Shown: positions 24,847 through 35,657 of the stretch, piece after piece | Numbering within the stretch: position 1 is the stretch's first letter | How the letters are laid out: the number at the start of each line of letters is the position of its first letter | Assembly (NCBI RefSeq): GCF_900290235.1 | Contig: NZ_OLMK01000030.1 | Span: 1-64,000, forward strand | DNA from: Streptomyces sp. MA5143a | Lineage (GTDB): Bacteria; Actinomycetota; Actinomycetes; Streptomycetales; Streptomycetaceae | Reading direction: 5' to 3' | DNA length: 64,000 bases | Position numbers and translations under genes: made by a program | The notes under the pieces: model-generated | Databases searched by the model: none | Seen by the model: only the letters and a program-made list of their open reading frames with translations | What the model was told of the DNA's origin: nothing

Positions 24847-26117
24847 TTGCCCTGTCCCTTCCGGTACGGCAGGCCGTCCGCCTTCGGCATCCGCAGCCGC
24901 TGCGCGGAGAGCGCGAGGACGATCAGGGTGATGACGTACGGGGTCGCGGCGACGACCTGGTTCGGGACCTCGTTGGTGGTGGCGTACCAGGTGAACACCA
25001 GGGCGCCGATGACGGCGGTGATCAGGGCCGGGACGAACTTCCTGCGGACGGCCAGCCAGATCGCGCCGATGAGCAGCAGCAGCGCGCCGAGCAGCAGCAG
25101 GGCGTGGACGTTCTCCGAGCCGCCGCGCAGGTTGAGGCTGTCGGTGTAGCCGAACAGGCCGGCGCCGAGGGCCAGGCCGCCCGGCATCCAGTTGCCGAAG
25201 ATCATCGCTGCGAGGCCGATGAAGCCGCGGCCGCTGGTCTGGCCCTCCAGGTAGAAGGGGTTGGCGACGATGGAGAGGAAGGCTCCGCCGAGGCCGGCCA
25301 GACCGCCGGAGATGATCACGGCGATGTACTTGTACTTGTAGACGTTGACGCCGAGGGACTCGGCGGCGATCGGGTTCTCACCGCAGGAGCGCAGCCGCAG
25401 ACCGAAGGCGCTGCGCCACAGGATCCACCAGGTGGCGGGGATCAGAGCGACGGCGACGAGGGTCAGCCACGACACGTTGGTGACCAGACCGCCGAGCAGG
25501 CCGGCGAGGTCCGAGATGAAGAACCAGCCCTTGGAGTTGAGTTCCGTCAGCGCGTCCGACAGTCCGGGGATGGTGAAGTCGCCGATGGACTCGACCGGCG
25601 GGGACTGCTTGGCGGAACCGCCCTGGTGGCCCTCGAAGGCCAGCGGGGCGAGGTAGCGGGTGGCGCCGAGGGCGAGGATGTTGATGGCCACACCGGAGAC
25701 GATGTGGTTGACGTTGAAGGTGACGGTGACGAAGGCGTGCAGCAGACCGCCGATCGCGCCGCCGGCGATACCGACGAGGACGCCGGTCCACGGGCCGTAC
25801 TGGAAGCCGGCCCAGGCACCGAACCAGGTGCCGAGGATCATCATGCCCTCGAGGCCGATGTTGACCACGCCCGAGCGCTCGGCCCACAGACCGCCGAGAC
25901 CGGCGAGGCCGATCGGGACGGCCAGCTCCAGCGCGGTGGACATCTGGCTGACGTTGGTGATGCCGTTCGCGCCGGTGATGATGCGCACGAGCGAGGTGAG
26001 TGCCAGGACGCCGGCGATGACCAGCAGCAGCACGGGCAGCGACATCTTCCGCCCGGTGCGGGCGGTGGGCTCCAGCGAGGGCTGGTTGAGGTCGGTCGCG
26101 GTGGTGCTCGTGGTCAT
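24843..26117 (-). CDS. Nucleoside ABC transporter permease (NupQ/YufQ-like)
   Basis: A 424-residue BPD/branched-chain-type permease with about ten membrane helices. The cytoplasmic coupling segment LRLRSCGENPIAAESLGVNV is near residue 275. SERSGVVNIGLEGMMILGTW near 90 is characteristic of the guanosine/nucleoside YufQ/NupQ subgroup, as is the partner gene order. ATG 26117 has a strong GGAGG before it and overlaps the preceding permease stop by 4 bp. It is membrane-embedded and pairs with the other permease (26114-27238) under the double ATPase encoded upstream. Confidence 0.93.
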   Translation of the reverse strand: MTTSTTATDLNQPSLEPTARTGRKMSLPVLLLVIAGVLALTSLVRIITGANGITNVSQMSTALELAVPIGLAGLGGLWAERSGVVNIGLEGMMILGTWFGAWAGFQYGPWTGVLVGIAGGAIGGLLHAFVTVTFNVNHIVSGVAINILALGATRYLAPLAFEGHQGGSAKQSPPVESIGDFTIPGLSDALTELNSKGWFFISDLAGLLGGLVTNVSWLTLVAVALIPATWWILWRSAFGLRLRSCGENPIAAESLGVNVYKYKYIAVIISGGLAGLGGAFLSIVANPFYLEGQTSGRGFIGLAAMIFGNWMPGGLALGAGLFGYTDSLNLRGGSENVHALLLLGALLLLIGAIWLAVRRKFVPALITAVIGALVFTWYATTNEVPNQVVAATPYVITLIVLALSAQRLRMPKADGLPYRKGQGK

Positions 26118-27237
26118 CGGCCAGCCACCTCCTTCTTGACGTTGTTGTCCGCGCCGAGGACGTTCCCGGCGGCGAGCTCGGCGCCGACGCGGCGCTGCTG
26201 GCGGCGCAGGCCCCACTCACGGACGGTCTCGTAGGAGACGACGACCGAGAGCACGATCAGGCCCTGCATGATGACCGCGATCTCCTTGTCGTAGCCGTGG
26301 AAGTCCAGCTCCGGCGACGCCTTGTCGAGCCAGGCCCACAGCAGGGACGCGAAGGCGATGCCGACGGGGCTGTTGCGGCCCAGCAGGGCGATGCCGATGC
26401 CGAGGAAGCCGATGCCGGTGGGGAAGTTCAGGCTGTAGGTGTGGGTGTCGCCGAGGAGGATCGGCAGACCCGCGAGGCCGGCGACACCGCCGGAGATCAG
26501 CATCGCGGTGAGGATCATCCGCTTGGGGTCGACACCGCTGGCCGCGGCGGCCGTCTCCGAGGCGCCGGAGGCGCGCAGGTCGAAGCCGAAGCGGGTGCGG
26601 TTGATGACGACCCAGTAGCCCACGCCGAGCGCGACGGCGAGGAGGACCAGGCCGTAGATCTCGCCGGCGGCGCCCATGTCGATGCCGGGGACCCAGCCGG
26701 ACTCGGCCATCTCGCCGGTGGTGTTGTTGTTGCCGACCTTGACGCCGAAGACGTTCGGCAGCCAGAGGTAGCCGATGATCGAGGTCGCGATCGCGTTGAG
26801 CATGATCGACGCGACGACCTCGCTGACCCCGCGGGTGACCTTGAGGACACCGACGATGCCTGCCCAGAAGGCACCGGTGAAGATCGCCGTGAGCATCAGC
26901 AGCGGGACCTGGAGGAACGCCGGCAGGTCCATGTGGGCGCCGACGATCGCGGCCATCATGGCGCCGAGCAGGTACTGGCCGTCGACACCGATGTTGAACA
27001 GGTTCATACGGAAGCCGATGGCCACCGCGAGGGCCGCGATGTAGTACAGCGACGCCTGGTTGATGATCCGGACCTGGATGTCCGAGAACGACGCCTGCTC
27101 GAACATGATCGTGAACGGCTCGACCGGGTTCTTGCCGGACGCGAGCAGCACGATCGCGGTCAGCACGAAGGCTACGGCGAGCGCGAGGACCGGCCCGGCC
27201 ACCGCGAGGAGCACCCGCTCCTTGTCGAACTTCTTCA

Positions 27238-27238
<1 letters not shown>
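26114..27238 (-). CDS. Nucleoside ABC transporter permease (NupP/YufP-like)
   Basis: A 374-residue permease with about nine to ten helices. Landmarks are FRMNLFNIGVDGQYLLGAMM near residue 78 and the cytoplasmic coupling loop RTRFGFDLRASGASETAAAA near 215. It starts with MKKFDKERVLLAVAGPVLAL, and its ATG overlaps the ATPase stop codon by one base (TGATG). With the second permease it would form the membrane channel of a nucleoside importer. The dedicated binding proteins are the BMP lipoproteins at 29082 and 30787. Confidence 0.93.
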
Positions 27239-28854
<1,616 letters not shown>

Positions 28855-28882
28855 GGCGCACTCTCCTGGGAAAGGGGGTCGT

Positions 28883-28894
28883 CTACGCGCGTAG
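28883..28894. promoter_or_regulatory. Palindromic operator CTACGCGCGTAG before the nucleoside ABC operon
   Basis: A perfect 12-bp palindrome 29 bp upstream of the proposed start of the ATPase gene. It is the only site before the five-gene operon (ATPase, two permeases, cdd, deoA). Confidence 0.85.
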
Positions 28895-28930
28895 CGCCCC
28901 TACGGCATCGAAAGGGGCGACGCCCGAGAC

Positions 28931-28967
28931 AACGGGGTACAGGGAGCCAGACTCCCCGTACCCCGTT
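28931..28967 (-). terminator. Terminator hairpin after the BMP lipoprotein gene
   Basis: A 16-bp stem with one mismatch (outer arms AACGGGGTAC 28931-28940 and GTACCCCGTT 28958-28967) and a 5-nt loop. It separates the BMP gene (stop at 29082) from the operator and ABC operon, showing that the operon has its own promoter. Confidence 0.85.
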
Positions 28968-29081
28968 GAGCGGACGTAACCCCGCGGTTACCAGCGGCTC
29001 CGGGGAGGTGCGGGCCGGATGTACGGCTCCCGCCCTGCCGCACTCCCCCGGGGTCGCGTGTCTGCTCGAGGTTCTGCTGGC

Positions 29082-30137
29082 TCAGCTGGTCTTGACCTTG
29101 ATCTCGCCGCTGATGATCTTCTCCTTGGCCGTCTCGAGGGCCTCCTGGAGCTTGGTGTCGTCCTTGAACGTGGGGTTCGAGCCGGCGAGGCCGACCTCAC
29201 CGCTCTTCAGATCGCCCCTGACGATACCGGTCTCGGGCTTGCCGTCCTCGACCGACTGCGCCAGGTTGTACACCGCCTTGGCGACGTCCTTCATCGCCGA
29301 GGTCAGGATCGCGTCCTTGTACTTCGCGAGGGCTTCCTGCTTGTACTGGTCGGAGTCGACGCCGATCGCCCACACCTTGTTGGCGGCGGCGGCCTCGATC
29401 ACGCCCTGACCGGACAGACCGGCCGCCGCGTACACGACGTCGGCCTTCTTCTCGATCTGGCCCTCGGCGGCCGACTTGCCCTTGTCGGGGCTGGAGAAGC
29501 CGCCCTCCTCGGCCGTCTGGGTGAGGTACTGGGTGAGCACCTTGGCCTTGGGGTTGGTGTCCTTGACGCCCTGCTCGAAGCCGGCCTGGAACTTGTGGAT
29601 CAGCGGGATGTCCACGCCGCCCACGAAGCCGACCACGTTCGTCTTGGTGCTCTTGGCGGCCGCGACGCCCGCGAGGTAGGAGGCCTGCTCCTCGGAGAAG
29701 ACGAGGTCGGCCACGTTCTTCAGCTGGACGGTGGAGTCGTCCACGATGCCGAAGGTGGTGTCCGGGTACTGCTCGGCGGCCTCCTTCACGGCGGTCGCGT
29801 ACGCGTAGCCGACGCCGATGACCGGGTTGTAGCCCTGCTTGGCCAGGGAGACCAGGCGCTGCTCCTTGTCGGCGTCCGTCTCGCCCTCGGTGGGCTCGAT
29901 GTCCTGGGTCTGGTACCCGAACTCCTTCTTCGCCTGCTCCAGGCCCGCGAACGCGGCGTCGTTGAAGGACTGGTCGCCCTTGCCGCCGACGTCGTACGCG
30001 ATCGCGAGGCCCTTGTCGCCGCCCTTCGCGTCGGAGGAGGACGAGGCCTCCGTCGAGGTGCCGCCACAGGCGGAGAGGGTGAGGGCGAGGGAGGCGGTCG
30101 CTGCGCCTGCGACCGCGATGCGGGAAACCCGGCGCAT
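29082..30137 (-). CDS. BMP-family substrate-binding lipoprotein (nucleoside ABC transporter)
   Basis: A 351-residue exported lipoprotein. The signal peptide MRRVSRIAVAGAATASLALT ends in lipobox LSAC. The mature protein is a BMP/PnrA-like periplasmic-binding domain with AIAYDVGGKGDQSFNDAAF near residue 50, VGFVGGVDIPLIHKF near 170 and VYAAAGLSGQGV near 240. BMP/PnrA proteins bind purine and pyrimidine nucleosides. It shares about two thirds of its residues with the paralogue at 30787-31860 by eye. AGGAG stands 9 nt before the ATG. It has its own operator at 30221 and its own terminator, so it is transcribed separately from the ABC genes. Confidence 0.93.
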   Translation of the reverse strand: MRRVSRIAVAGAATASLALTLSACGGTSTEASSSSDAKGGDKGLAIAYDVGGKGDQSFNDAAFAGLEQAKKEFGYQTQDIEPTEGETDADKEQRLVSLAKQGYNPVIGVGYAYATAVKEAAEQYPDTTFGIVDDSTVQLKNVADLVFSEEQASYLAGVAAAKSTKTNVVGFVGGVDIPLIHKFQAGFEQGVKDTNPKAKVLTQYLTQTAEEGGFSSPDKGKSAAEGQIEKKADVVYAAAGLSGQGVIEAAAANKVWAIGVDSDQYKQEALAKYKDAILTSAMKDVAKAVYNLAQSVEDGKPETGIVRGDLKSGEVGLAGSNPTFKDDTKLQEALETAKEKIISGEIKVKTS

Positions 30138-30220
30138 GTTCTGGTGCTCCTAGTCGTACAAGCGCCGGAGGGTACTGCTCAGTGGTGCTTCACAGCGTCG
30201 GCGCTGGCTTTCGCCGAGGG

Positions 30221-30232
30221 TAACGCGCGTAG
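30221..30232. promoter_or_regulatory. Operator-like TAACGCGCGTAG before BMP gene 1
   Basis: A near-palindrome with the same ACGCGCGT core; its outer left half reads TA rather than CT. It lies 84 bp upstream of the ATG at 30137 and matches the variant before BMP gene 2 over TAACGCGCGTAGAC. Confidence 0.75.
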
Positions 30233-30335
30233 ACCCTGGCGGGAAAGCCCCGGTTGCCCTGTTGTTATGGGGCCGTGTCGCGAGGGGAGTGGGGGTCGTC
30301 GGCGCGGGCGGTGGGGGTGGATGCGGCGGGGTGAC

Positions 30336-30498
30336 GGGTGCGGGTCCGTTGTGGCTGGTCGCGCGGTTCCCCGCGGCTTGGAAAGGGGCGCCTGCGCGGG
30401 CGGTGGGTGGTGGATGCGCGCGCGGTGGGGGGCGGATGCGCGCGCGGTGGCGTGTGCGGGTCTGTTGTGGCTTGTCGCGCGGTTCCCCGCGCCCCTGG
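30336..30498 (+). repeat. Two direct half-units of the intergenic hairpin repeat (copies C and D)
   Basis: Copy C (30336-30390) and copy D (30453-30498) both read TGCGGGTCYGTTGTGGCTKGTCGCGCGGTTCCCCGCG, in the same orientation. They are separated by a GC-rich spacer with repeated GGTGGGTGGATGCGCGCG-like steps. They lie between the two BMP genes; the spacer contains no gene. Confidence 0.7.
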
Positions 30499-30719
30499 CG
30501 GGGGTGTTCCGGGGCGGTGAGGGGGAGGGGAGACCTGCCTGGGGCGTCGAGCGGGTGGCAGGGGTGGTGCATTTTTCGCCACTCCGGGGGGCGGGGTTGC
30601 CCGAGGGTCTGTCGCGTCTCACCCGGCGAGGCGGCACCACCCGTGCGCATCTCCGTGACGGGACCCGGGAGCACCCCCTGACGGGCGTGGCGTGCTGTCC
30701 CCGTCCTACGAAAACGAAG

Positions 30720-30748
30720 CGGGCGGGCGCCGTTGTGGCGCCCGCCCG
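30720..30748 (-). terminator. Terminator of BMP gene 2
   Basis: A perfect 12-bp stem CGGGCGGGCGCC (30720-30731 and 30737-30748) with loop GTTGT. It is followed on the minus strand by a U-rich stretch (TTCGTTTTCG), 38 bp after the stop of the gene at 30787. Confidence 0.9.
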
Positions 30749-30786
30749 GTTCTGGTCACTCCGGCTCTTGGGAGCCGGAGTGGGGA

Positions 30787-31860
30787 CTACTCGGTCTTGA
30801 CCTTGATCTTGCCGCTGATGATCTCTTCCTTCGCCTTGGCGACGGCGGCGGAGAGACCGGCGATCTTCGCGAACTCCGGGTTCGACTCGGCCAGGCCGAC
30901 GCCGTTGACCTTCAGGTCGAACGTCTGGACGCCGGTGAGCGGCTTGCCGTCCTCGACGGACTTGGCGAGCGTGTAGACCGCGCCGCCGACGTCCTTGAGG
31001 GCCGAGGTGAGGATGGAGCCCTTGTAGGAGGCGAGGGCCTCCTGCTTGTACTGGTCGGAGTCGACACCGATCGCCCAGACCTTCGCCTTGGCGGCGGCCT
31101 CGATGACACCCTGGCCGGAGAGACCGGCGGCGGCGTAGAGGACGTCCGCGCCCTTCTCGATCTGGCCCTCGGCGGCGGCCTTGCCCTTGTCCGGGCTGGA
31201 GAAGCCACCCTCCTCGGCCGTCTGGGTCAGGTACTGCGAGATGACCTTGACCTTGCCGCCGCTGGTGTCCTGGACACCCTGCTTGTAGCCGGCCTCGAAC
31301 TTGTGGATGAGCGGGATGTCCACACCGCCCACGAAGCCCACGGTGTTCGACTTGGTGGCCTTGGCCGCCGCGACACCGGCGAGGTAGGAGGCCTGCTCCT
31401 CGGCGAAGACGAGGGACGCCACGTTGTCGCCCTCGACGACCGAGTCGACGATGCCGAACGTCGTCTTCGGGAACTTCTTGGACGCGGCCTCCATGGCCGG
31501 GCCGTAGGCGAAGCCGACACCGACGACCGGGTTGTAGCCCTGCTTGGCGAGGGACTCCAGACGCTGCTGCTTGTCGGCGTCCGTCTCGCCCTCGGTGGGC
31601 TCGATGTCGGCCGTCTTGTAGCCGAACTCCTTCTCGGCCTTCTGCAGGCCCGCGTACGCCGCGTCGTTGAAGGACTGGTCGCCCTTGCCGCCGATGTCGT
31701 ACGCGATGGCGAGGCCCTTGGTGCCCTTGCTCTCGCCGTCGCCGCCGTTGCCGCTCTCGCTGCTGGTCCCGCCACAGGCCGTGGCGGCGAGCGCCAGCGA
31801 CGCGACCCCCACCGCGACGCGGGTCAGTTTGGAAATCCGACGCATCTTGAAGTTCCCCAT
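30787..31860 (-). CDS. BMP-family substrate-binding lipoprotein (nucleoside ABC transporter), paralogue 2
   Basis: A lipoprotein of 357 residues from ATG 31860 (352 from ATG 31845). The signal peptide MRRISKLTRVAVGVASLALA ends in lipobox ATAC. The BMP/PnrA-like binding domain has IAYDIGGKGDQSFNDAAYAG, GFVGGVDIPLIHKFEAGYKQ and YAAAGLSGQGVIEAAAKAKV. It is clearly a duplicate of the gene at 29082-30137, in the same orientation and 649 bp upstream of it. GGAG stands close before ATG 31860, but ATG 31845 matches the paralogue's start better. Its own operator-like site is at 31904 and its own terminator follows. It should deliver nucleosides to the same ABC importer. Confidence 0.92.
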   Translation of the reverse strand: MGNFKMRRISKLTRVAVGVASLALAATACGGTSSESGNGGDGESKGTKGLAIAYDIGGKGDQSFNDAAYAGLQKAEKEFGYKTADIEPTEGETDADKQQRLESLAKQGYNPVVGVGFAYGPAMEAASKKFPKTTFGIVDSVVEGDNVASLVFAEEQASYLAGVAAAKATKSNTVGFVGGVDIPLIHKFEAGYKQGVQDTSGGKVKVISQYLTQTAEEGGFSSPDKGKAAAEGQIEKGADVLYAAAGLSGQGVIEAAAKAKVWAIGVDSDQYKQEALASYKGSILTSALKDVGGAVYTLAKSVEDGKPLTGVQTFDLKVNGVGLAESNPEFAKIAGLSAAVAKAKEEIISGKIKVKTE

Positions 31861-31903
31861 CTTCTCCAAAGCCCCGCAGCCGGGTGCTCAGTTCGGCGCA
31901 CAT

Positions 31904-31915
31904 TAACGCGCGTAG
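31904..31915. promoter_or_regulatory. Operator-like TAACGCGCGTAG before BMP gene 2
   Basis: Same sequence as the site at 30221, including the following AC. It lies 44 bp upstream of ATG 31860. Confidence 0.78.
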
Positions 31916-32240
31916 ACACTCCTGGGAACGGGGTTTCGACTGGCCGTTATCCATTCGTGCCGATGGCCGGTTACGTCCTCGTGAACCATGGGATCGAAAG
32001 GGACGCTTGGGGCATAGCCCTTCGCGCGTCTCTCGCGTTCCGTGTCTGCGGGGTGACTTCAGCGTGACGGTGCGCGCGCCGTACGGGGGCCGTACGACAC
32101 GCGCACCAGGCTGCCGCGAGGGCGGGGGCGCCGCAACCGGAGGGGGTGCGGATCGGGTACCGGGTCTGTGGAGGCCGTGCGCCGGGGTGGCGTGCGGGAC
32201 GACCGTGCGCTGCGGGACGCCCGCACCCGCCTCCCGCCCT
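31916..32240. other. Intergenic stretch between BMP gene 2 and the M20 gene
   Basis: I see no coding sequence and no recognised element. It must hold the promoter of BMP gene 2, but no strong -10/-35 pair stands out. Confidence 0.5.
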
Positions 32241-33506
32241 CTAGGAGGTCGCGGCGGTGTCGAGGACCTGCATACGGGCGTCCAGGAGGGCGGCGGCGGT
32301 GAACAGCTCGACGCCCACGGTGATGGCGTGCTCGTCCGCGTCGAAGTCGCCCTGGTGGAGGTCGCGGACCGTGAGGTCGCCCGCGCGGCGGACACCCAGG
32401 CGGGCCATGGCGCCGGGGACGTGCTCCAGGTACCAGGAGAAGTCCTCGCCGCCGAGGCTCTGCTCGGTGTCCTCGACGGCCGTGGCGCCGCGGCGGGCGA
32501 CCATGGCGTCGTGGATCAGCTCGGTGACGACGGGGTCGTTGACGACCGGCGGGACACCCCGGACGTAGTTGATCTCGGACTTGGCGCGGTGCAGGGTCGC
32601 GACCTCGGCGATCGCCTCGTGCACCAGGTCGGGCGCCTGCCGCCAGGCGTTGATGTCGAGGCAGCGCACGGTGCCGGACAGCTCGGCGTGCTGCGGGATC
32701 ACGTTCGGGGCGTGGCCCGACTCGACGCGGCCCCAGGTCACGGAGAGTCCGCTGCGGGCGTCGACCCGGCGGGCGACCAGCGCCGGCACGTCGGTGACGA
32801 CGCGGGCGGCGGCCGTGACGAGGTCGGTGGTCAGGTGGGGGCGGGCGGTGTGGCCGCCGGGGCCGTCGAGGGCGATCTCCAGGCGGTCGCAGGCCGACGT
32901 GATGGGGCCGTGGCGCAGACCGATACGGCCGGCGTCGACCCTCGGGTCGCAGTGCACGGCGATGATCCGCCCGACGCCGTCGAGGCCACCGCTCCTGATC
33001 ACATCGCCGGCGCCGCCGGGCAGGACCTCCTCGGCGGGCTGGAAGATCAGCCGGACGGGGCGTGGCAGCTGTCCCTTGCGGTGCAGGTCGGCGAGGACGA
33101 GCCCGGCGCCGAGCACGACGGTGGTGTGCACGTCGTGGCCACAGGCGTGGGCGCGGTCCGGGACGGTGGAGCGGTACTCGCAGTCCACCTTGGTGTCCGG
33201 GATGGGCAGCGCGTCGATGTCGGCGCGCATCGCGAGGCGGGGCCGGCCGCCGTCCCAGTCGCCGATGTCACAGATGAGTCCGGTTCCGCTGTCGAGCACG
33301 CGCGGTCGGAGCCCTGCCTTCTCCAGGCGGGCCTTGATCGCGGCGGTCGTGCGGAACTCCTGGTTTCCGAGCTCGGGGTGCATGTGCAAGTCGCGGCGGA
33401 ACGCGACGAGTTCGGCACGCAGGGCTTCGGGCAGGGTGCCGGGGAGGGCGGCTTCGGCTTCCCCGGACAGATCGGCCTCGGACTCTCGGGACATCAGTTG
33501 GTTCAC
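32241..33506 (-). CDS. M20-family amidohydrolase/peptidase
   Basis: A 421-residue zinc amidohydrolase of the hippurate/N-acyl-amino-acid hydrolase group. Visible motifs are RRDLHMHPELG near residue 40, MRADIDALPI near 93, the metal-binding HACGHDVHTT near 118, IFQPAEEVLPGG near 155 (Glu pair) and a late GGEDFSWYLEH near 365. These enzymes remove acyl or peptide groups from amino-acid derivatives; the substrate of this one is unknown. GTG 33506 has GAGGGTG just before it; ATG 33494 is an alternative. It lies upstream of the BMP genes on the same strand, but the long spacer argues for independent expression. Confidence 0.9.
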   Translation of the reverse strand: MNQLMSRESEADLSGEAEAALPGTLPEALRAELVAFRRDLHMHPELGNQEFRTTAAIKARLEKAGLRPRVLDSGTGLICDIGDWDGGRPRLAMRADIDALPIPDTKVDCEYRSTVPDRAHACGHDVHTTVVLGAGLVLADLHRKGQLPRPVRLIFQPAEEVLPGGAGDVIRSGGLDGVGRIIAVHCDPRVDAGRIGLRHGPITSACDRLEIALDGPGGHTARPHLTTDLVTAAARVVTDVPALVARRVDARSGLSVTWGRVESGHAPNVIPQHAELSGTVRCLDINAWRQAPDLVHEAIAEVATLHRAKSEINYVRGVPPVVNDPVVTELIHDAMVARRGATAVEDTEQSLGGEDFSWYLEHVPGAMARLGVRRAGDLTVRDLHQGDFDADEHAITVGVELFTAAALLDARMQVLDTAATS

Positions 33507-34273
33507 CCTCTGAAGGGTAGGGCGATCGAGCGACCTTCTAACCCTCGATCAACAAAAAATCAGCCCGTAAGGGGAAGATTTCTGGCCGCACGACGCATAC
33601 GTATTGGCAGGGATGGGTATACCCGTCCGCCTTTCGTGGCGGGCAGACCTCATGGACGGGACGCGATCGACGCGGCGCCGACGGCGCGACCCACCGGGAT
33701 GACCGGGGCGTCCCTCCGGGAACGCCGGGGGTTGCCCGCGAATCCCATCGTCCAAACGTCCGGGGGTACCCGAACGATTCCCACGTTCCACGGATACCAC
33801 GTTCCGGGCGCCGTGATGTGCCGAAGCTGGCGCCGTTGGGTGACGCTTCGGCTACGGCGGGCGAGACTCACCAGGTACGGGGTGGGGCTGTGAGGTGAGG
33901 ATCGAGGGGTCGATGGTGACCAGGGTCACCACGGGGCGCGGGGGCGGGCGGGTGGTGGTGCGGTGACGCTGCGGGGCGGGTGGACGCCCGACCGTGAGGG
34001 TCGGCCACGCCCCTTGCGTCGCGGCTGAGGCCGGCTGGAGTCGCGTGGGAGGCGGAGGGAGGCGGACGGTGGGGCGGGGGCCGGTTTGTCCGATAGTCGC
34101 CCCTGGCGGGGCCCTTGGAATGGCGGGGCGGGGCGGCGCAGGGCACGTACGTACGTGCTCACAGGTAGATCCGGAACGCCGCGTGGACGGCGAAGCCGTG
34201 GGTGGTCACGGCACCGGCCCTCCGGCCCGCCCGGCGACCTCGACGACCTCGACGACCTCGACGACCTCGACGG
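33507..34273. other. 767-bp gene-free region
   Basis: The short frames here have no coding character. The part near 33540-33610 is comparatively AT-rich (for example AACAAAAAATCAGCC), which suits promoters for the M20 gene. The rest is GC-rich, and the 3' end holds a 9-bp tandem repeat. Confidence 0.5.
34236..34271 (+). repeat. 9-bp tandem repeat (GACCTCGAC)x4
   Basis: Four exact copies of GACCTCGAC directly behind the stop codon of the LtrA-like gene (stop 34276-34274). This is 36 bp of simple sequence in the 3' untranslated part, likely polymorphic between strains. Confidence 0.85.
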
Positions 34274-35470
34274 CTACGGCGTCTCCCTCTCCCCCGTCGT
34301 CCTTCCGTGGAGCAGCAGCAGGCCCGTGAGGGTGGCCGCCAGCACCGCCAGGGCGGCCAGGGCCGGGATCAGGGTCACCGCCGGGCCCACCGCCAGGCAG
34401 GCCGTGCCGCCGATGAGGAGGGACGGGGAGCGGCGGCCCGTCGTGCGGAGCAGGATCGCGGCCGAGCCGAGGAGGAAGAGGCCCGCCCCGCCCGCGAGGG
34501 CCCAGGCCGGCATGCCGTGCAACGGCTCGCTCAGGCCGTAGTGGTCGGTGTCGGCGACCTGGTGGAGCGTCTTCTTCATGCCGAGGGCGGTGATCACCAC
34601 GCCCGCCACCAGCGGCAGGTGGAGGAACGTGTAGACATCGCGGGCCAGGACCGTGCGGGCGTCGCCGGTCAGTTCGGCGAGGCGGTGTTCCGGGGGCTCG
34701 CTCACCCCGTGGAAGTACAGGTGCCACAGCGCGGCCGCGACCAGCAGGCCGAGGGACGCCGCGACGAGCACGGGGACCGTCACGGGGGAGCCGGTCGCGC
34801 CCACGCCGATCGCGACGATCGACTCGCCGAGCGCGATGATGACGATCAGGCCGTGCCGTTCGGAGAAGTGCGCCGGGGAGGCTACCCTCCAGCCCGACTT
34901 GCCCGTGACGAAGATGCCCGCGTAGTCGATCGCGACGGCGGACAGCCAGATCAGGATCCGCGGCACGCCCTCGAAGGCCGCGCCCAGCAGCAACAGGGCG
35001 AACGGCGGCAGGACCGACAGCAGGGCCGTACGGCGCAGGGTGGCGCGCAGGGCCTTGTCGTCCGGGTCGGAGAGCCAGTACGTCGTCAGGTGCAGGACGC
35101 GGACCGCGCCGTAGCAGAGCACGAAGAGCAGGGGGGCGGGGAGGCCGCCCGAGGCGTCGCCGTACACCTCGGGGACCGTCATGGAGACGATCAGGACGAC
35201 GGCCATCACCGCCACCAGGACCGCGAACAGGCCGCCGGAGTCGGCGCGTACGACGTTGCCGAGCCAGGCGAAGCAGCACCAGCACCACCACAGGAGGGCG
35301 AGGACGACCATGCCGCCCAGCAGGCGCAGGGCGGTGGGGTGGTCCGCCATCAGGGCGGTGACCTGGGTGATCGCGTAGACGAAGACCAGGTCGAAGAAGA
35401 GTTCGGCGGGAGTGACCTTGTGGCCGTCCGCCGTCGGTGTCAGCCGGGCGCGTTCGCCGTGTGTCGTCAC
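34274..35470 (-). CDS. Low-temperature-requirement A (LtrA)-like membrane protein
   Basis: A 398-residue polytopic membrane protein with about twelve hydrophobic segments. The conserved ELFFDLVFVYAITQVTALM near residue 22 and the mid-protein FSERHGLIVIIALGESIVAI near 205 are diagnostic of the LtrA family. The name comes from a Listeria cold-growth mutant; no transport substrate is established. GTG 35470 has GGGGAAG upstream; longer N-terminal forms have no family similarity. It sits alone between the M20 gene and the Kdn-type polymer cluster. Confidence 0.88.
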   Translation of the reverse strand: MTTHGERARLTPTADGHKVTPAELFFDLVFVYAITQVTALMADHPTALRLLGGMVVLALLWWCWCCFAWLGNVVRADSGGLFAVLVAVMAVVLIVSMTVPEVYGDASGGLPAPLLFVLCYGAVRVLHLTTYWLSDPDDKALRATLRRTALLSVLPPFALLLLGAAFEGVPRILIWLSAVAIDYAGIFVTGKSGWRVASPAHFSERHGLIVIIALGESIVAIGVGATGSPVTVPVLVAASLGLLVAAALWHLYFHGVSEPPEHRLAELTGDARTVLARDVYTFLHLPLVAGVVITALGMKKTLHQVADTDHYGLSEPLHGMPAWALAGGAGLFLLGSAAILLRTTGRRSPSLLIGGTACLAVGPAVTLIPALAALAVLAATLTGLLLLHGRTTGERETP

Positions 35471-35657
35471 TGCTTCCCCACTCCCCCATGAGGGCGGCAC
35501 TTCGCCCGCGCCCCGTCCACGCGGCACGATAACCGGGGAAGCCCACGCTCCGGATGCGCCGGGACCGCGCGGGACGGCGACTGCTCGCACCAAGCCCCGC
35601 TCACCGGCGGCCATTGGTGCCCGTAGCCCGAAGTCCGCATGATCCAAACGACAGACC

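Noticed and set aside
33507..34273. Several 70-110-codon frames in the gap before the LtrA-like gene
   Set aside because: No ribosome site, no recognisable protein, and composition follows local GC in all frames.
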